DNA from: CAZICM01 sp964537685
GTDB taxonomy: Bacteria; Myxococcota_A; Polyangia; Polyangiales; Polyangiaceae
Length of the DNA stretch: 48,911 nucleotides
Direction: 5' to 3'
Assembly: GCA_964537685.1 (NCBI GenBank)
Contig: CAZICM010000070.1
Location: 1 to 48,911, forward strand
Shown: in pieces, positions 27,573-36,210 of the stretch
Layout of the letters: each line of letters starts with the position of its first letter
How positions within the stretch are numbered: position 1 is the first letter of the stretch
Translations under genes and position numbers: made by a program
The notes under the pieces: generated by a model
What the model was told of the DNA's origin: nothing
The model's database searches: none
Seen by the model: the letters and a program-made list of their open reading frames with translations, nothing else

Positions 27573-28655
27573 ATGGTCAACGGAACGAGCATCCGCTACC
27601 TTCGTTTTATGCTTCTTCGCCGCCTCAACTCTTTGGTTTCCAAACCTGGCACAGGCCGCAATTTTTTATCTCTAATGGGGTTAGGCGGGTTGCTGACGCT
27701 CGGCTTTATCCCATCTGTCGCATGGGCGCAGTCTTCGCCTCCTCCGCCTCCTCAGCCTCCTCCTTCCAGTTCCAGCAGCGCGGCGCCCACGCCTCCCCCA
27801 CCGGGATCGGGATATGGGCAGCCGGGGTATCCCGCGCCTCAAGGCTATCCTCAACAGCCCGGATATCCCCCTCAGCAAGGCTATGGGCAACCGGGATATC
27901 CTCCTCCACAGGGCTATCCTCAGCAGCCAGGATATCCTCCGCCACAAGGCTATGGCCAACCAGGATACCCGCCGCCTCCTCAGGGCTATCCTCCGCAGCA
28001 AGGCTATGGGCAACCAGGATATCCACCGCCACAAGGATATCCGCCGCCGGGTTATGGACAGCAAACGTATACGCTTACCCCAGTACCTGAAGGCCCTCCG
28101 CCTCCGCCTCCCCTGCCTCCCAAAGCAGCGTGCTGCCGCTGGTCCATACGCCTCGATCCTTTTGATTTAATCTTTAGGCGCCTGAGTTTTGAGGGAGAAG
28201 TCGCAATTATTGGCCCGCTCGCTCTTGAATTCCGGCCGATGTGGATCTGGGGCTCACCCGATGAATACGTGGATTCAAGCGGTTTTGCCTTTGGAGTCAG
28301 CGTTGTCTTCTATCCTGGGGGTAAGCCCATGGATGGATTTTGGCTAAAGGCGTATAGCGGATATGAAACGATGAGCGCAACAGTCATCCATCCCACCGGT
28401 GCCACATCCGAGGGGAATGTAAGCTCGCCAATTTTTGGATTGATGCTGGGCAGCTCCAATGTATTTGGACGGGCAGGCGGCTTTATTCTTTCGGGAGGAG
28501 CGGGAATTGGCGTCGCGACATCCGATCCAATTACGATAGGCGTAGAGGCGAACGATCCTGCCTTTAATCAGGTAACGCGCATTGAATACACATTCTACGA
28601 TAAGGCTTCGCGTATTAAGCTTTTAACTTCGCTCGCGCTGGGCATTGCATTTTAA
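27573..28655 (+). CDS. Secreted PGY-repeat protein with predicted outer-membrane beta domain
   Basis: A 360-aa product from ATG 27573, with a signal peptide ending SVAWAQ (~residue 51); the internal Met 13 is an alternative start. After cleavage come a poly-Pro/Ser stretch, ~85 residues of Gly-Tyr-Pro-Gln repeats (QGYPQQPGYPP, QGYGQPGYPP), two adjacent cysteines, and a ~190-residue C-terminal region with alternating hydrophobic strands resembling a small outer-membrane barrel (SLALGIAF end). PGY repeats bind water or promote adhesion in other proteins; the role here is unknown. It overlaps the hslO upstream region and is probably co-transcribed. Confidence 0.75.
   Translation: MVNGTSIRYLRFMLLRRLNSLVSKPGTGRNFLSLMGLGGLLTLGFIPSVAWAQSSPPPPPQPPPSSSSSAAPTPPPPGSGYGQPGYPAPQGYPQQPGYPPQQGYGQPGYPPPQGYPQQPGYPPPQGYGQPGYPPPPQGYPPQQGYGQPGYPPPQGYPPPGYGQQTYTLTPVPEGPPPPPPLPPKAACCRWSIRLDPFDLIFRRLSFEGEVAIIGPLALEFRPMWIWGSPDEYVDSSGFAFGVSVVFYPGGKPMDGFWLKAYSGYETMSATVIHPTGATSEGNVSSPIFGLMLGSSNVFGRAGGFILSGGAGIGVATSDPITIGVEANDPAFNQVTRIEYTFYDKASRIKLLTSLALGIAF
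27818..28060 (+). repeat. In-gene GGCTAT/CCGGATATCC-type tandem repeats encoding Gly-Tyr-Pro-Gln units
   Basis: Units of about 30-40 bases coding QGYPQQPGYPP and QGYGQPGYPP recur at least seven times with synonymous variation. This fits expansion by slippage or recombination while keeping the reading frame. Confidence 0.75.
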
Positions 28656-28659
28656 AAAG

Positions 28660-29532
28660 ATGATGTCGATGAGCGACCGCGTTATCCACGCCATGACGGC
28701 GGATCTATCCTTCCGCATCGTCTGCGCAACCACATCCCACACGATCAACGATTTAACCCAATCCCAGCGAAGCTTCGGCCACCCGGCAAAACTGCTCGGG
28801 GAATTGTCCACGGGTGCGATTCTCATTCGCCAAGCCATGGCCCCGGGCCTTCGGGTTCAAGCCATTTTACAGGGTAAGGACGCGAAAAGCACCCTTGTGG
28901 CCGATGCTCATCCTCATGGAATGACGCGGGGATTGTCCCGCCTTGGCAAAGCCGTTTCGCCCACTATCTTGGGCCCGGGGGCCCTGCTTCAGGTGATGCG
29001 AACGCTTCCAAATGGCTCGATTCATCAAGGCGTGGTCGAAGTATCGGAGGGCGGAGGCATTTCCGAAGCGCTGATGCAGTATATGGCGGATTCAGAGCAA
29101 GTGGTATCGATGATTTCGGTGCTTACGCTGCTGGATCCGGCCCAAGGCGAGCGGACGCGGGTATCGGCGGGCTATTTGGTGCAGCCTTTGCCCGAAGTGG
29201 AGCGGGGAAGTCTAGAAGTGATGATCGACCATTTGAGCGGATTGGAATCGCTGGACAAGCTGCTCCAGCATCCCGATTTGACGGCGGATAAATTGCTATC
29301 GGCCATCGTGCGGGAAATGCCTATCAAAGTGCTGGACGAACAGGCGCTTTCATTTGGATGCCTATGCAGTGAGGAGAGAGTGCTCTCCAGCCTGCTTTCC
29401 GTGGGTCAGGATGAAATTGAGGATATGATTCGGGAGGGCAAGCCCATTGAAGTCAGTTGTGATTATTGCAACAAAGACTATATCATAGCGCCGGATACCC
29501 TAAAGGCGCTTTTGTTTGTGGCGAAGGCTTAA
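28660..29532 (+). CDS. hslO: Hsp33-type redox-regulated chaperone
   Basis: The start is given as ATG 28660; further in-frame ATGs at 28663 and 28669 and a TTG at 28645 are possible, none with a good ribosome-binding site. The ~290-aa product matches Hsp33: an N-terminal domain with GHPAKLLGELSTGAILIRQ and a C-terminal zinc module C-x-C (Cys234/236) plus C-x2-C (Cys267/270). Oxidation releases zinc and activates the holdase under peroxide or bleach stress in the cytoplasm. It stands 19 bp upstream of the pYEATS gene. Confidence 0.93.
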   Translation: MMSMSDRVIHAMTADLSFRIVCATTSHTINDLTQSQRSFGHPAKLLGELSTGAILIRQAMAPGLRVQAILQGKDAKSTLVADAHPHGMTRGLSRLGKAVSPTILGPGALLQVMRTLPNGSIHQGVVEVSEGGGISEALMQYMADSEQVVSMISVLTLLDPAQGERTRVSAGYLVQPLPEVERGSLEVMIDHLSGLESLDKLLQHPDLTADKLLSAIVREMPIKVLDEQALSFGCLCSEERVLSSLLSVGQDEIEDMIREGKPIEVSCDYCNKDYIIAPDTLKALLFVAKA

Positions 29533-29551
29533 ACGCACGAAGGAGCTTAAT

Positions 29552-30595
29552 GTGAATATTCCTGCGCTTATCGTTCTTTCGATGATCGCCGCGGGCATGC
29601 TCGGCGGAGCTGTCAATTTCTTTTTGGCGGAAGCGCCTGCTGAAAAGGCGCCCGAAAAACCCTCTGAAAAATCCCGCGCAGCCGAGAAGAGCAACGCTGT
29701 CAAGCCTCTAAAGTGGTGGCAACATTTAATTATTGGCGTAAGCGCCGCCTTTGTTGTGCCCGTATTTCTGAACTCGATTGGAAGCAATTTGATCGCTGAG
29801 TTCAAGAGCCAGGTCGTCACGGCAGATGTGCTTTCAAAACTATTGGTTCTCGATGGTTTTTGTCTCCTCGCGGCCATTTCGTCGCGCGCTTTTATCCGTT
29901 CCATGAGCGATTTCTTGCTTCAGCAAGTCAAAGACGTTAGCCGTCAAGTCACGGAACAGAAACAGGACCTTGACGAGGCCAAGAAAGCCACCACGGATGT
30001 GAAGAAGGCTGTGGAGGAAGTGAAACAGACGGCGGAAGAGAAGACGCAGAAGATCGGCGAGCTGGAAGATTCGCTTAAAGAGGTAAAAGGCGGGGTGGAG
30101 GATGCCAGGCTGTTGGCCAATATTGCAACAGATGCCCCTAAGGTAAACACGGCGCCTCCTCCTCAAAAATCCAGGCCCATGACATTTTCCGACGATACAC
30201 CGGAGGAGCCGAAGTTTATGCCAAAGAGGGGCGACGCCCCGGATGATCCCTGGAAAGGCTCCTTTGGGGGAAAGCCCGTGGATCATGAACTAGGCAGGCA
30301 ATTGACGGCAAAAGTGCTGCCTATTCGAAGTCAGCCCGGCTGGTATGCGGTGGAGCTTGCGGTATCCCGGCTGCCAGGAAGCGATAAAAAGCTAGATTCC
30401 CCTATTCAGTTCTTTATTCATGATACCTTCTCCAACCCAAAGCCCGAAGTACAGCCCATTCACGATAAAGCGGTCTTGCATCTTAAGGCTTGGGGGGCAT
30501 TTACCGTCGGTGCCTTGACCGATGATGGAACGTGTAAACTGGAACTGGATTTAGCCGAGTTAAAAGATGCCCCCGAGGAATTTCGAACGCGCTGA
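29552..30595 (+). CDS. Three-TM, coiled-coil protein with C-terminal prokaryotic YEATS (pYEATS) domain
   Basis: Start GTG 29552 with AAGGAG at 29540-29545. The 347-aa product has hydrophobic helices at ~3-24, ~55-78 and ~95-113, matching the three-TM module that accompanies prokaryotic YEATS domains. A long Lys/Glu-rich coiled coil (~120-185) and a Pro/charged linker follow. The C-terminal pYEATS domain (~250-347) shows the pattern GWYAVELAVSRLPG...IQFFIHDTF...LKAWGAFTVGALTDDGTCKLELDLAEL. YEATS domains read acylated lysines in eukaryotes; the prokaryotic branch has been predicted from comparative genomics to act in conflict or stress signalling at membranes. It follows hslO by 19 bp and is convergent with the FAD gene. 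Domain assignment is from remembered motifs, not from a search. Confidence 0.8.
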   Translation: MNIPALIVLSMIAAGMLGGAVNFFLAEAPAEKAPEKPSEKSRAAEKSNAVKPLKWWQHLIIGVSAAFVVPVFLNSIGSNLIAEFKSQVVTADVLSKLLVLDGFCLLAAISSRAFIRSMSDFLLQQVKDVSRQVTEQKQDLDEAKKATTDVKKAVEEVKQTAEEKTQKIGELEDSLKEVKGGVEDARLLANIATDAPKVNTAPPPQKSRPMTFSDDTPEEPKFMPKRGDAPDDPWKGSFGGKPVDHELGRQLTAKVLPIRSQPGWYAVELAVSRLPGSDKKLDSPIQFFIHDTFSNPKPEVQPIHDKAVLHLKAWGAFTVGALTDDGTCKLELDLAELKDAPEEFRTR

Positions 30596-30607
30596 TTCTT
30601 TTTGAAA

Positions 30608-33052
30608 TTAAACCTTTACGCGCTCCATTTTCGGATCCCATAAAGCCTGCATTGAAAGTTTGGCGGGAACGCGTTTGGTAGCCACTTCCAGCGAATACTC
30701 TCCACTGCTTAGAAATTCATCGCTGATCCCCTCCTCCCGCCTCACATAACCGTAGCCAATCATCTGTTTAACGGTGTATCCATAGCCTCCGCTGGTAATC
30801 CACCCCACCCGCTCGCCATTTCTAAAAATGGTCTCCCGGCCATATAAAAAGGTATCGGGATCGCTGACGGTAAAACAGCAGAGACGCTTTTTAAGAAGCT
30901 GTTTGGATTGAGCTTCCAACGCTTGCCGGCCTATAAATGGAATGTCTTTTCCAAGCTTAACCGCAAAACCTAAACCGGCCTCCAAGGGCGTATAGTCCGG
31001 ACCAATATCCGCCGCCCACAATCGATAGCCTTTTTCCAATCTCAGGGATTCTATCGCCCGGTACCCCGCATTGGCCAGCCCAAATTCCTCGCCGGCCGCC
31101 AAGAGCGCATCATACACCGCTATCGCCGACTCCATGGGAATATGAAGCTCCCAGCCCAGCTCGCCCACATAGGTCATCCGAAGGGCCAGCACTTGCGCTC
31201 CAGATCCCAAAAAGGTGATTTGCCGCGCGCTTCCAAAGGGAAATGCCGCATTGGATAGATCCGTCCGCGTCAGCTTGGAAAGCAAATCTCTCGAGCGGGG
31301 ACCCATAAGCGCCAAAACAGCTCTCGATGATGTGATATCCATCAATTTAGCGTCGAGATCGCCGGGTATATTGCGCCTGATCCAATCTCCATCGTGGGTC
31401 GCAAAGGCCGTGCCCGTGACAATATAAAAAGAACCGTCCCATAGCTTGGTCACGGTGAGATCGCATTCAATCCCTCCGCGGGTATTGCACATCTGGGTGT
31501 AAATCACAGACCCAGCGGGCCTGTCGATATTGTTGGCGCAGAGATAGGAGAGCGCGCTTTCGGCGTCCCGGCCCACCAGCAGGAATTTTGAAAACGATGT
31601 CGAATCAAAGAGAGCAACCTTTTCGCGGGCCGCTTGATGTTCTTTCCCCACCGCCTCAAACCAATTGGGCCGCTCGAAGGAGTATTCGTCTTTCGGCTCT
31701 TGACCGGGTGGAGCAAACCAATTGGGCCGTTCCCAGCCCATTTTCCAGCCAAAACATGCTCCATGCGCGCGAAGTCTATCGTAAAGCGGAGAACGGCGGG
31801 TTCCCCGGGCGCTGTGAGGCTGTTCCTCGGGCCAGGCTATGGTGTAGTGCTTTGCATAGTGTTCCAAGGTGCGCTCTCGTACCCAGTCAGGATCGCGATG
31901 AACCGCTCCAAAACGCCGGATATCGACCGGCCATAGATCCATGGGAGGCTCGCCGGCAGCTATCCATTCGGCCAAAGCCTTGCCCGCGCCGCCCGCCGAT
32001 GCAATGCCAAATGCATTGAAACCCGCGCCAACATAGTATCCCCGCAGTTCGGGGGCTTCTCCTAAAATAAAATTTCCATCGGGTGTAAAGGCTTCCGGCC
32101 CGTTAATCAGCTTGGAAACGCCTACTTCCGATAGTTTAGGCACCCTGGCCAGGGCTTGTTGAAGAATATATTCAAAATGCCCCCAGTCCTCCTGCAAAAG
32201 CTGAAAGTGAAAATCTTTGGGGATGCCTTTTTCCGCCCAGGGGATTGGATTGGGTTCATATCCGCCCATCACCAAACCCTGAACTTCTTCCTTGAAGTAA
32301 ATCAATCGGTCCGGATCTCGAAGCGTGGGTAAATCCCGTGGAATTCCAAAGGGTTCTGTAATCAGGTATTGATGCTGCACCGATGTCACCGGCACACTGA
32401 CGCCCGCCATGCGCCCAAACTCATAGGCCCATTGGCCCGCGCAATTGACAATGACTTCACATTGGATATCGCCATGCTCGGTGCATACGCCCCTTACCCG
32501 GCCCTCTTTCGTGAGAACTCCAGTGACGTCGCAGTCTTCAAGGATGCGGACCCCATGCATTCGGGCTCCCTTGGCCAGCGCCATCGTGATGTCGGAAGGA
32601 TTGGCCTGCCCATCCGTCGGTAAATAAACCGCACCAAGGATGTCGCTTGTCTCCATAATGGGCCATAAATCATAGGCTTCCTTGGGGGATAAAACATGCA
32701 TTTCCAACCCAAAACTTCGGCCCATGGTGCAAAGCCGCTTGATTTCCGTCATCCGGGCGGATGTACATGCCAAGCGAAGCCCGCCGTTGCGCTTCCATCC
32801 GGTGGCTTGTCCTGTCTCTTGCTCAAGGGTGTTGTAGAGCTCGACGCTATACTTTAGAAGCTGGGTGATATTGGCCGAGCTCCGAAGCTGGCCCACTAGA
32901 CCGGCGGCATGAAATGTACTGCCACTCGTTAGTTTTTTTCGTTCAAGTAAAAGGACCTCCATTCCCAAGCGGGCAAGATGGTAGGCCGTACTGCAACCGA
33001 TAATACCGCCGCCGACGACGATGACGCGGGCATGGGAAGGGATGGCGCTCAT
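30608..33052 (-). CDS. Dimethylglycine/sarcosine dehydrogenase-type FAD oxidoreductase with GcvT domain
   Basis: The start chosen is ATG 33052 (MSAIPSHARVIVVGGG). The ~814-aa product has an N-terminal DAO-type FAD domain with the dinucleotide motif VVGGGIIGCSTAYHLARLG, the covalent-FAD-region-like SGSTFHAAGLVGQLR, a linker domain, and a C-terminal aminomethyltransferase (GcvT-type) fold (DSTSFSKFLLVGRDAE, YRAIESLRLEKGYRLW). This is the architecture of dimethylglycine, sarcosine and related dehydrogenases, which oxidise N-methyl groups and pass one-carbon units to tetrahydrofolate in glycine-betaine/choline breakdown. The substrate cannot be fixed from sequence alone. It is divergent from the small barrel protein at 33260. 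Confidence 0.9.
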   Translation of the reverse strand: MSAIPSHARVIVVGGGIIGCSTAYHLARLGMEVLLLERKKLTSGSTFHAAGLVGQLRSSANITQLLKYSVELYNTLEQETGQATGWKRNGGLRLACTSARMTEIKRLCTMGRSFGLEMHVLSPKEAYDLWPIMETSDILGAVYLPTDGQANPSDITMALAKGARMHGVRILEDCDVTGVLTKEGRVRGVCTEHGDIQCEVIVNCAGQWAYEFGRMAGVSVPVTSVQHQYLITEPFGIPRDLPTLRDPDRLIYFKEEVQGLVMGGYEPNPIPWAEKGIPKDFHFQLLQEDWGHFEYILQQALARVPKLSEVGVSKLINGPEAFTPDGNFILGEAPELRGYYVGAGFNAFGIASAGGAGKALAEWIAAGEPPMDLWPVDIRRFGAVHRDPDWVRERTLEHYAKHYTIAWPEEQPHSARGTRRSPLYDRLRAHGACFGWKMGWERPNWFAPPGQEPKDEYSFERPNWFEAVGKEHQAAREKVALFDSTSFSKFLLVGRDAESALSYLCANNIDRPAGSVIYTQMCNTRGGIECDLTVTKLWDGSFYIVTGTAFATHDGDWIRRNIPGDLDAKLMDITSSRAVLALMGPRSRDLLSKLTRTDLSNAAFPFGSARQITFLGSGAQVLALRMTYVGELGWELHIPMESAIAVYDALLAAGEEFGLANAGYRAIESLRLEKGYRLWAADIGPDYTPLEAGLGFAVKLGKDIPFIGRQALEAQSKQLLKKRLCCFTVSDPDTFLYGRETIFRNGERVGWITSGGYGYTVKQMIGYGYVRREEGISDEFLSSGEYSLEVATKRVPAKLSMQALWDPKMERVKV

Positions 33053-33259
33053 GAGGAGCGGAGTGAAGTCTGACTGGCATGCGGATGTCAAGAGAAAGAA
33101 AAGCCAACGAGATAAAAAATATATAAAAATACAAAAAGATCAGCGAGAGGCACAGGACACTTGACACCGCGACAAAACCGGTGCGAGATCAGCCCCGGCC
33201 GAGCGCACAACACGCGCGGACAGCACACGCGACAACGCACGACCGACAAGGAGAGCACA

Positions 33260-33577
33260 ATGTACATTGCACGATGGCACATGACCGCGAACCCTGGGAA
33301 AACCGACGCTTGCATTGCGTTGTTCCGAAGGTGGGAGCTCGACGTGGGCGACCGGGTAGGCTGGAAGCCCGGCACGATGCTTGTCACCGCGGGATTGCTC
33401 GGTGCAGGTGAAGGCGATATCGAAATCGAGGTGAAGGTAGATTCTCTTTCGGATTTGGAAAGCATCTGGAAGGATGTGGACAGCGTTCCCCATCACAAGA
33501 CCCTGATGGCTGAGCTTGCGCCGCTCTTGGCGACGAGCTCGCGCTGGTCGATTCGGCAGGTGTTTGAACGAGGGTAA
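33260..33577 (+). CDS. Small dimeric alpha/beta-barrel-like protein
   Basis: ATG 33260 is preceded by a strong AAGGAG at 33248-33253; in-frame upstream starts add a low-complexity Thr/Arg leader. The 105-aa product (MYIARWHMTANPGKTDACIALFRRW...) has the length and strand-helix pattern of ferredoxin-like dimeric alpha/beta barrels (ABM/Dabb group), but no specific family signature that I can name. It is divergent from the dehydrogenase gene, 207 bp apart, and may belong to the same catabolic function; that link is inference only. Confidence 0.75.
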   Translation: MYIARWHMTANPGKTDACIALFRRWELDVGDRVGWKPGTMLVTAGLLGAGEGDIEIEVKVDSLSDLESIWKDVDSVPHHKTLMAELAPLLATSSRWSIRQVFERG

Positions 33578-33591
33578 TTTTCGTTTTTCTT

Positions 33592-33603
33592 AATCTTAAG
33601 ATT
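33592..33603. promoter_or_regulatory. 12-bp perfect palindrome AATCTTAAGATT before the kinase gene
   Basis: It is followed five bases later by TAAAAT (33608-33613), a possible -10 box; the corresponding -35 position is poor. It could be an operator or part of a weak terminator for the preceding gene. Confidence 0.3.
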
Positions 33604-33636
33604 GTTCTAAAATAGGAAACTGATTCGAGTAGCGAC

Positions 33637-36210
33637 GTGAAACCGGACATGGCCCGCCACCAGCAACTGCGCGATCGCCTTGGGCGACCGTTTTCTCAAG
33701 CGGCCGGCGGGCCAGTGTCCCCCGATGTGGGCGATGAAAAATCGCATGTGGGCGACCGGCACGACAGTGGGGTTGCCTCGAGGCCCGGGCTTCAAATCGG
33801 GGGGAAATTCACGCTCCAGCGTCAAATCGCGAGCGGGGCGTATGGCACGGTTTTCGAAGCCTGGGATATGTTTTTGGCGAGGCGTGTGGCGATTAAGCTG
33901 TTGCATCCACATTATGCCCACAATCAGGACGTGGCGCGCCGTTTTAGGCGGGAAGCCCAGGCGGCCGCGGGAATTCAGCATCCGAATGTGGTGAGCATCC
34001 TCGAGGTTGGAAAGCAGCGGGATGGCTCTTTTTATATCGTTCAAGAGCTCTTGTCGGGGCTGACGCTGAGAGCCTTTCTGGATACCAAGCGGCCCAGCCT
34101 TCAAGAATCGATTTCAATGATCGTTCCCATTATGGGAGGCTTGACGGCGGCTCATCGGGCAGGCGTTATCCACCGGGATATCAAACCCGAAAATATCATA
34201 CTTTTTCCAGCGGGCTCGGGAGAAATTATTCCCAAGATTATCGATTTTGGAGTCGCGAAGGTTCCCATGCCCGATGATGGTAAAATCACCGCGAATATCG
34301 TGCTTGGAACCGTTCAATATATGGCCCCCGAACAAGCCAGGGGGAATCTTCCCGTAGATGCCAGGGCCGATATCTGGTCGGTGGGCATGGTTTTGTTTGA
34401 ATTGCTCACAGGGGTTTGTTACTACGACGCCCCCACACCTCAACAATCCCTGCTTCGGGTCGTGGGTGAACATCCACCCCGGCTAGAGCAGTTCACACAG
34501 AATATTCCTCCGGCTGTGGCTTCTGTGGTTCATCGGGCGCTGATGTTCGAACCCGAAAAGCGCTTTGCCACCATGCAAGCCTTCTGTGACGAGCTGCTCG
34601 CGGCCTCTCAAGGTGGAGTTTCTCCTCTGCGCGGCGACGATCGCCCGGCCGGCCGGCCATTTTCACCTACTTTTCCCCCAATACCCTTCTCGCCGGCACC
34701 CGCGCCCGCGGTGAATGTTCATCCTGCGCCGACCTTTGGCCTGCCGCCGGTCGCGCCTTGGCAAGCCCCCGAAAGCGAAATACCCGCGATGGGGGCCGAA
34801 CCTTGGGGGAACGACGATCATGTGCCTGAACCCCGCGGAGAGATTGATTCCAACGAAGAAACACCGCTGCTCCTTCCCGATATGGAGTATGCGGACGATC
34901 GCCCCCATTCATCGCTGAGCACGCCGGAAGGCTTGGCCGAAGCGGCGGCTCAGGCCGTTTCCGACAATGCCCTTCAAGATGCCATCCATTACGCGGCCCA
35001 AGCCATTGAATTAGCGGGAGATGCGAGTCCCATCACAGGGCGCATGCTCGTCATGCAAGCCATTGCTCACCGCTGGCTGGGCAATTACCAATCGGCCGAA
35101 GAAGTGGCCGAACGGGCGATGGCGAGGCTGCCCAAGGGAAGCGTGGGATGGCATGCGGCGCTGGGGCATTCGATTATCGCGAGCGGTTATATGGGCCGGG
35201 CTGACCGGCTTAAGGCGGTGGCCGAGGAGCTTCGGACCCTGGGCGTGGAAGTGGACGATCCATCCTCCCATTTTGTGACATGCTGCCGGCTGGTGCTCTT
35301 TTTGGTTCGCTTGGGAGCGGCGGATTTAGCGCATAAAGTGCTCTTGGACGCTCAGCGCATCGCTCATAAACACGGCGCGCGGGGACCTTTCATTGATGCC
35401 TGGAGCGATGTGGCCCATGCCGAGCTGGCCGTTCATGAAGGCGATTTGCCCGCTTATCTTCGCTTTATCGAGGCTGCGGCCGATAATTTCACGATGGCCA
35501 GCGACATGCGAAACGCTTGCCTTCAGCGCGCCAATGTGAGCAATGCGTATATGCTGCTGGGGGCATACGATCGGGCCGTTTCTCTGATGAGAGGCTCCTT
35601 GGCGCTTGCGGCGCCCATGCAACTCGATTTCGTTGCCGCAGCCAAAGCCAATCTAGGCATTTCGCTGGCCCATCTCGATCAACTGGACGAAGCCCTGAAG
35701 GTGCTAAGCGAATCGCTGGAACAATGCATGCTCCAGGGAAACCGGCGTTTTGCAGGCGTATGCCGTATTTATTTGGCGATGATCCACACACTCAGGCACG
35801 AAAAAGATAAAGCCTTGGAGATGGCCCATCTAGCGGTAAGAGCATCGGAAGGCATGCCTCCGGTACATGCCTATGCCCTGGCCACCCTGGCGAATATATT
35901 GCTGATGCACAACAAGGCATCCGATGCCCTTTCGCTCTCGAGCAAGGCCATGCGCATGCTGGAAGCCATGGAGGGCATCGAAGAGGGGGAATCTTTAATC
36001 CGGCTCACCCATGCCCTAGCCTTGCGCGGGGCCAATCATGGCGAACGGGAAAAGGAAGGGCGCGCGGTCGTGGCCCTGGCCAGGCAGCGCGTACTGGAAA
36101 AGGCCGAGCGCATTCGAGATCCTCGCTGGAGAGCGAGCTTTTTAGAGAATGTGCCCGATAACGCGAGGGTTATCGATATCGCGAATCAGTGGCTAGGCGA
36201 TGTAAAATAA
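33637..36210 (+). CDS. Active-type Ser/Thr protein kinase with C-terminal TPR-like repeats
   Basis: An 857-aa product from GTG 33637 (ATG 33649 is an alternative). The kinase domain (~55-320) is complete: SGAYGTVFEAW glycine loop, VAIK with Lys87, HRDIKPEN (Asp181), DFG (Asp203), APEQ and DIWSVGMVLFELLTG. A Pro-rich linker (~325-430) joins it to ~400 residues of helical repeats resembling TPRs (for example YQSAEEVAERAMARLPKG, LAHLDQLDEALKVLSESLEQC). No transmembrane helix is evident, so it is probably cytoplasmic. Kinase-TPR fusions are common in Myxococcota and may bind partners or relay signals. Its 3' end overlaps the convergent PHP gene by 25 bp. Confidence 0.92.
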   Translation: MKPDMARHQQLRDRLGRPFSQAAGGPVSPDVGDEKSHVGDRHDSGVASRPGLQIGGKFTLQRQIASGAYGTVFEAWDMFLARRVAIKLLHPHYAHNQDVARRFRREAQAAAGIQHPNVVSILEVGKQRDGSFYIVQELLSGLTLRAFLDTKRPSLQESISMIVPIMGGLTAAHRAGVIHRDIKPENIILFPAGSGEIIPKIIDFGVAKVPMPDDGKITANIVLGTVQYMAPEQARGNLPVDARADIWSVGMVLFELLTGVCYYDAPTPQQSLLRVVGEHPPRLEQFTQNIPPAVASVVHRALMFEPEKRFATMQAFCDELLAASQGGVSPLRGDDRPAGRPFSPTFPPIPFSPAPAPAVNVHPAPTFGLPPVAPWQAPESEIPAMGAEPWGNDDHVPEPRGEIDSNEETPLLLPDMEYADDRPHSSLSTPEGLAEAAAQAVSDNALQDAIHYAAQAIELAGDASPITGRMLVMQAIAHRWLGNYQSAEEVAERAMARLPKGSVGWHAALGHSIIASGYMGRADRLKAVAEELRTLGVEVDDPSSHFVTCCRLVLFLVRLGAADLAHKVLLDAQRIAHKHGARGPFIDAWSDVAHAELAVHEGDLPAYLRFIEAAADNFTMASDMRNACLQRANVSNAYMLLGAYDRAVSLMRGSLALAAPMQLDFVAAAKANLGISLAHLDQLDEALKVLSESLEQCMLQGNRRFAGVCRIYLAMIHTLRHEKDKALEMAHLAVRASEGMPPVHAYALATLANILLMHNKASDALSLSSKAMRMLEAMEGIEEGESLIRLTHALALRGANHGEREKEGRAVVALARQRVLEKAERIRDPRWRASFLENVPDNARVIDIANQWLGDVK

